This document shows positions 61,671 to 64,000 of a stretch of 64,000 nt of DNA, piece by piece. Every line of letters starts with the position of its first letter. Position 1 is the first letter of the stretch. The notes beneath the pieces are model-generated. The model was not told the origin of the DNA. It ran no database searches and saw nothing but the letters and a program-made list of their open reading frames with translations. The DNA is from Euglena gracilis (lineage: Eukaryota; Euglenida; Euglenophyceae; Euglenales): positions 7,362,010-7,426,009 of the forward strand of contig CP154955.1 in the NCBI GenBank assembly GCA_039621445.1, written 5' to 3'. The position numbers and the translations under genes are program-made.

Positions 61671-63227
61671 GTTGCTGCTGGGGGCAGGGCAGGGCGGGGC
61701 GGGGCGGGGGGGGGGGGGGGGCCCATCCGAGTCAGGCCTGTGTTTATGCATTGCGGTACCCGGGGGGGGGGGGGGGGGGCTTGACTGGAGCTGGTCCGAA
61801 GTCGGCCAGTTGAATTATTAGTGACCCCCTCTCTGCCCCAAAATTGGCCGAAAAAAATTGCCGTAACTCGGGCTACACGAAGAGTTTGGGGGAAAGTAAA
61901 CCATAGTTGGATAGGGCATTCCAAGGGCTTCATTTTTGCTTTCCGGATGCTTATTTGATTTTGCTTCATTGTCAAGATAGTTTGGTAAACCCGATTTTTT
62001 TAGATGCCCAGCTAGTTGAAAATTTTGACACCAACTTTGCCAAAATACCCGTTTTGGGTATTTTGGGGGCTTTTTGTTACAAAGTTACCAAAAAAAATAC
62101 CAAAGTCCACATTTCCACATCGGCGCCAGGACCAGCTGGTGATTTTTTGATTCAAGCTGGTGAAAATCCCCCCGATTTACCCAGCCCCCAAAATGAGTGG
62201 TTCTTTTTCTGCTAATCTCAGACGGGGAATTTCAACCCAGACGGTCTTAACCCAAAGGTCATTGCCTGGGACAGCAAGGGACATTTGGGTTTCAGAATTG
62301 TGCCATTTAAATTGAATCTTTTACTGGAGTCGTGAGATTCGCTTTTCAGTGCTTTACCATTGAATGTGATTGCACAGCCAATATTTCTCATTGAAGAAAT
62401 GAGGTGCAGTGTTGCGATGGTGTCGAAACAGAAATTGCAAGGCATGATATTCCTGAAGTATGATAAACAGTACCGATTTGTACACACACGCAAACAATGC
62501 TTTCAACAGTACCAGGAGACCACAAGCGACCAAACCAAAAAGCATTATCGAGAAAGCAGATGGATAAATTAGCAAAACCATGCAAGTTGACAGATGGACA
62601 GAGCAAAGTTGATGAGCATTGGGTTCTTGAACAACGAGTTTTATTTTGCCTGGCAGCCTTTCCAGGGCTCTGGTTTGAGACGACCAACCAGAGGCAGGGG
62701 GCTGGCCCCAGCAAAGCTAGCAAAGGCAACGCCAGCGAACCCGTCGCTTGCCTGAGGATGATCCTGGACGCCGCTGTGGTGGCCGACGAGGTGTGGGTGT
62801 GGGCAGGCACCTCCGGTGACAAATCCCAGCGAACCCAACAGTTTTTTGGGCCTTGTGGAGGTTGGGGCTCCGACTGACCCCAAGAAATCCCGACAAATCC
62901 CAGCAAATCTCGACAGCAGCTTTTTTTGATTTTCTGGAGGTGGAGGTTTTAGCAAATCTCGACAAATCCGAACAACGGCGCCAAAAAAAAACAAGTGCCA
63001 AAAAAAAACAAGTGATTGGGTGTTTTTTTTGGGGGGGGGTTGCTCCCGCCTCGACCCTCGGCCACATTTAGCCCTGACTCTTTTCCGTCCTGCAGACGGG
63101 CACCATCCTGGCCGTCAACGCTGTGGCCCTGGAGCTCTTCGGCTACGAGGAGGCTGAGCTGCTGGGTGCAAACATCGCCAAATTGATGCCGCCCCCGTTC
63201 CCGTACGCCCCCCCCCACTCGTTCCGC
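61542..63227 (+). CDS. Gene 6 (span, continues past window): PAS-domain protein
   Basis: Exons are 61542-61670 (tentative), 62712-62790 and 63096-63227. The joined reading LRMILDAAVVADE|TGTILAVNAVALELFGYEEA and ELLGANIAKLMPPPF is a PAS core: ..DA.VV.D..G.I..VN.A...LFGY...EL.G.NI..LMP.P. PAS domains sense ligands, redox state or light and pass the signal to a kinase, cyclase or partner domain. That output domain must lie right of the window. The LMPPP ending resembles PAS domains of histidine- and PAS-kinases. The 62790/63096 join is phase 0 on both sides. Confidence 0.75.
61671..62711. other. Gene 6 intron
   Basis: G-tracts at 61700-61780 and one copy of the CATTCCAAGGGCTTC repeat at 61916. 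The rest is single-copy. Confidence 0.45.
62712..62790 (+). CDS. Gene 6 exon: PAS beta-A
   Basis: After acceptor GGCTGGCCCCAG it reads KASKGNASEPVACLRMILD and AAVVADE, with donor GAG|GTGTGG in phase 0. DAAVVADE is the first PAS strand. Confidence 0.68.
63096..63227 (+). CDS. Gene 6 exon: PAS core
   Basis: After acceptor TTTTCCGTCCTGCAG it reads TGTILAVNAVALELFGYEEA then ELLGANIAKLMPPPF. The donor is probably CGC|GTGGCA at 63228. The N..A...FGY..EEL.G.N sequence is the PAS signature. Confidence 0.8.
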
Positions 63228-64000
63228 GTGGCATATGAATCGCGTTGCTTTCACATCGGCTGCCCCAATCTACTGACACCCCCAATCTCTAACCCACCAG
63301 CACATTCACCCTTTTGCCCCCCAGCAGAGCCTAAAAGTATGGCTTTGCAGAAGGATAATTTATTTAGGGTACGATTCCATTTTGCCGCAGACACGGATTC
63401 TGTGCCATGCAAATCCAGCAGCTTCAAAAAACAGGTGGAGAAATATGTATAATTGCAGAGAACATTTCAGACGTTTGCGAAGTTGACTGATGGAGCTAGT
63501 TTTCCAGTCCATGGATGTGCTTTTGCAACAACAGACTGATAATCACAGAGCTGTGATGTTTCAGACTGAGTAATGTACCCCTGATTTTCACGGGAATCGA
63601 GGCTGCTCGGAAACGCTGTCTGTCTGCCGGCAGGATGCATTGCGGCAGATACAGTGGGCACAGGCGTCGAATGTGTGAGATCAGACCCCAGTAACGTCAC
63701 CCTTATTGCCGAGGATTCCAGCCGTTTTCAGTTGTTGAGAAATGCCTCCGTCCAATCCCCTTTTCCAGAGTGAGTTTCAGGTGTTCACAAAGCCCTTTGT
63801 TTGTTTTTTCTTAGGGGGGCCAGTGTTGTCTGCTCTTGATTTGCGTCACAAATTGGAATTTTCCAGTTGGCAACGAAAGAGCAATAGAATTCTGGAACCC
63901 GTCATTTCGGTCCCAAAAAGCGGCCATTCTGGCAGCAGTCATTTCCGGGTGGATACTCTTCGGAGTTGTTGATAATCAAGTGGTAGAACGTAAGACCACA
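63228..64000. other. Gene 6 intron to window end, no feature seen
   Basis: Single-copy, moderate GC. I find no acceptor-donor pair with convincing coding sequence. Confidence 0.4.

Overview
The window reads as nuclear DNA of an intron-rich unicellular eukaryote (protist or alga). I cannot name the lineage. Short GC-rich coding islands of 50-190 bp sit between introns of 0.3-6 kb, and the introns are full of microsatellites, C-tract/G-tract foldback repeats and short terminal-inverted-repeat (TIR) elements. There is no bacterial gene layout, rRNA gene, recognisable tRNA gene or CRISPR array. Nearly all splice donors I can place read GTGTGN instead of the usual GTRAGT. Acceptors are ordinary Y-AG. 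All recognisable genes are on the + strand. The long apparent open frames over GT/CA, poly-T, TATG and TA tracts are translations of simple repeats, not genes.

Gene models were built by joining islands whose donor and acceptor phases agree. (1) About 0.5-14.4 kb: a coiled-coil start, then a GT-A-like glycosyltransferase domain (motifs NVTAIVDIDPN, GNSRSF, MFLVEDDYL, HRHWRTVESSTVTYAAR, PLPGMATHL). (2) About 15.1-16.4 kb: a few unassigned phase-0 exons, either the tail of gene 1 or a small separate gene. (3) About 18.9-30.4 kb: a leucine-rich-repeat (LRR) protein with a proline- and glycine-rich C-terminus. (4) About 32-50.1 kb: an ankyrin-repeat plus F-box protein, so a probable SCF ubiquitin-ligase adaptor. 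(5) About 52.8-60.9 kb: a protein kinase of the eIF2-alpha-kinase (PEK/GCN2) type. Its HRD reads HNN and its DFG reads DFH, so it is probably a pseudokinase or a very weak kinase. (6) About 61.5 kb to beyond the right edge: a PAS-domain sensor protein. The six genes look like unrelated housekeeping or signalling genes, not a cluster with one task.

The most unusual content is between the exons. There are at least ten families of foldback elements. Each carries its own short word (for example AATAGAAGCGC, TATGTCCAACGACC, GGGAAACTGTC, ACCAGTCAGTCACT, AAATATAAAGCC, AAATAATACC, AATAAGACCC, AATTTAAGCAACCCC) next to a C-tract, with the reverse complement next to a G-tract at the far end. A second group has about 15-bp TIRs (AGG..TTT..TTAAG) and about 10-bp target-site duplications (TSDs); one copy has a perfect duplication. 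Long TTAGGG-bearing palindromes embedded in TA arrays, and arrays of GCGGCCGACCGCGGC palindromes, occupy 32-35.4 kb.
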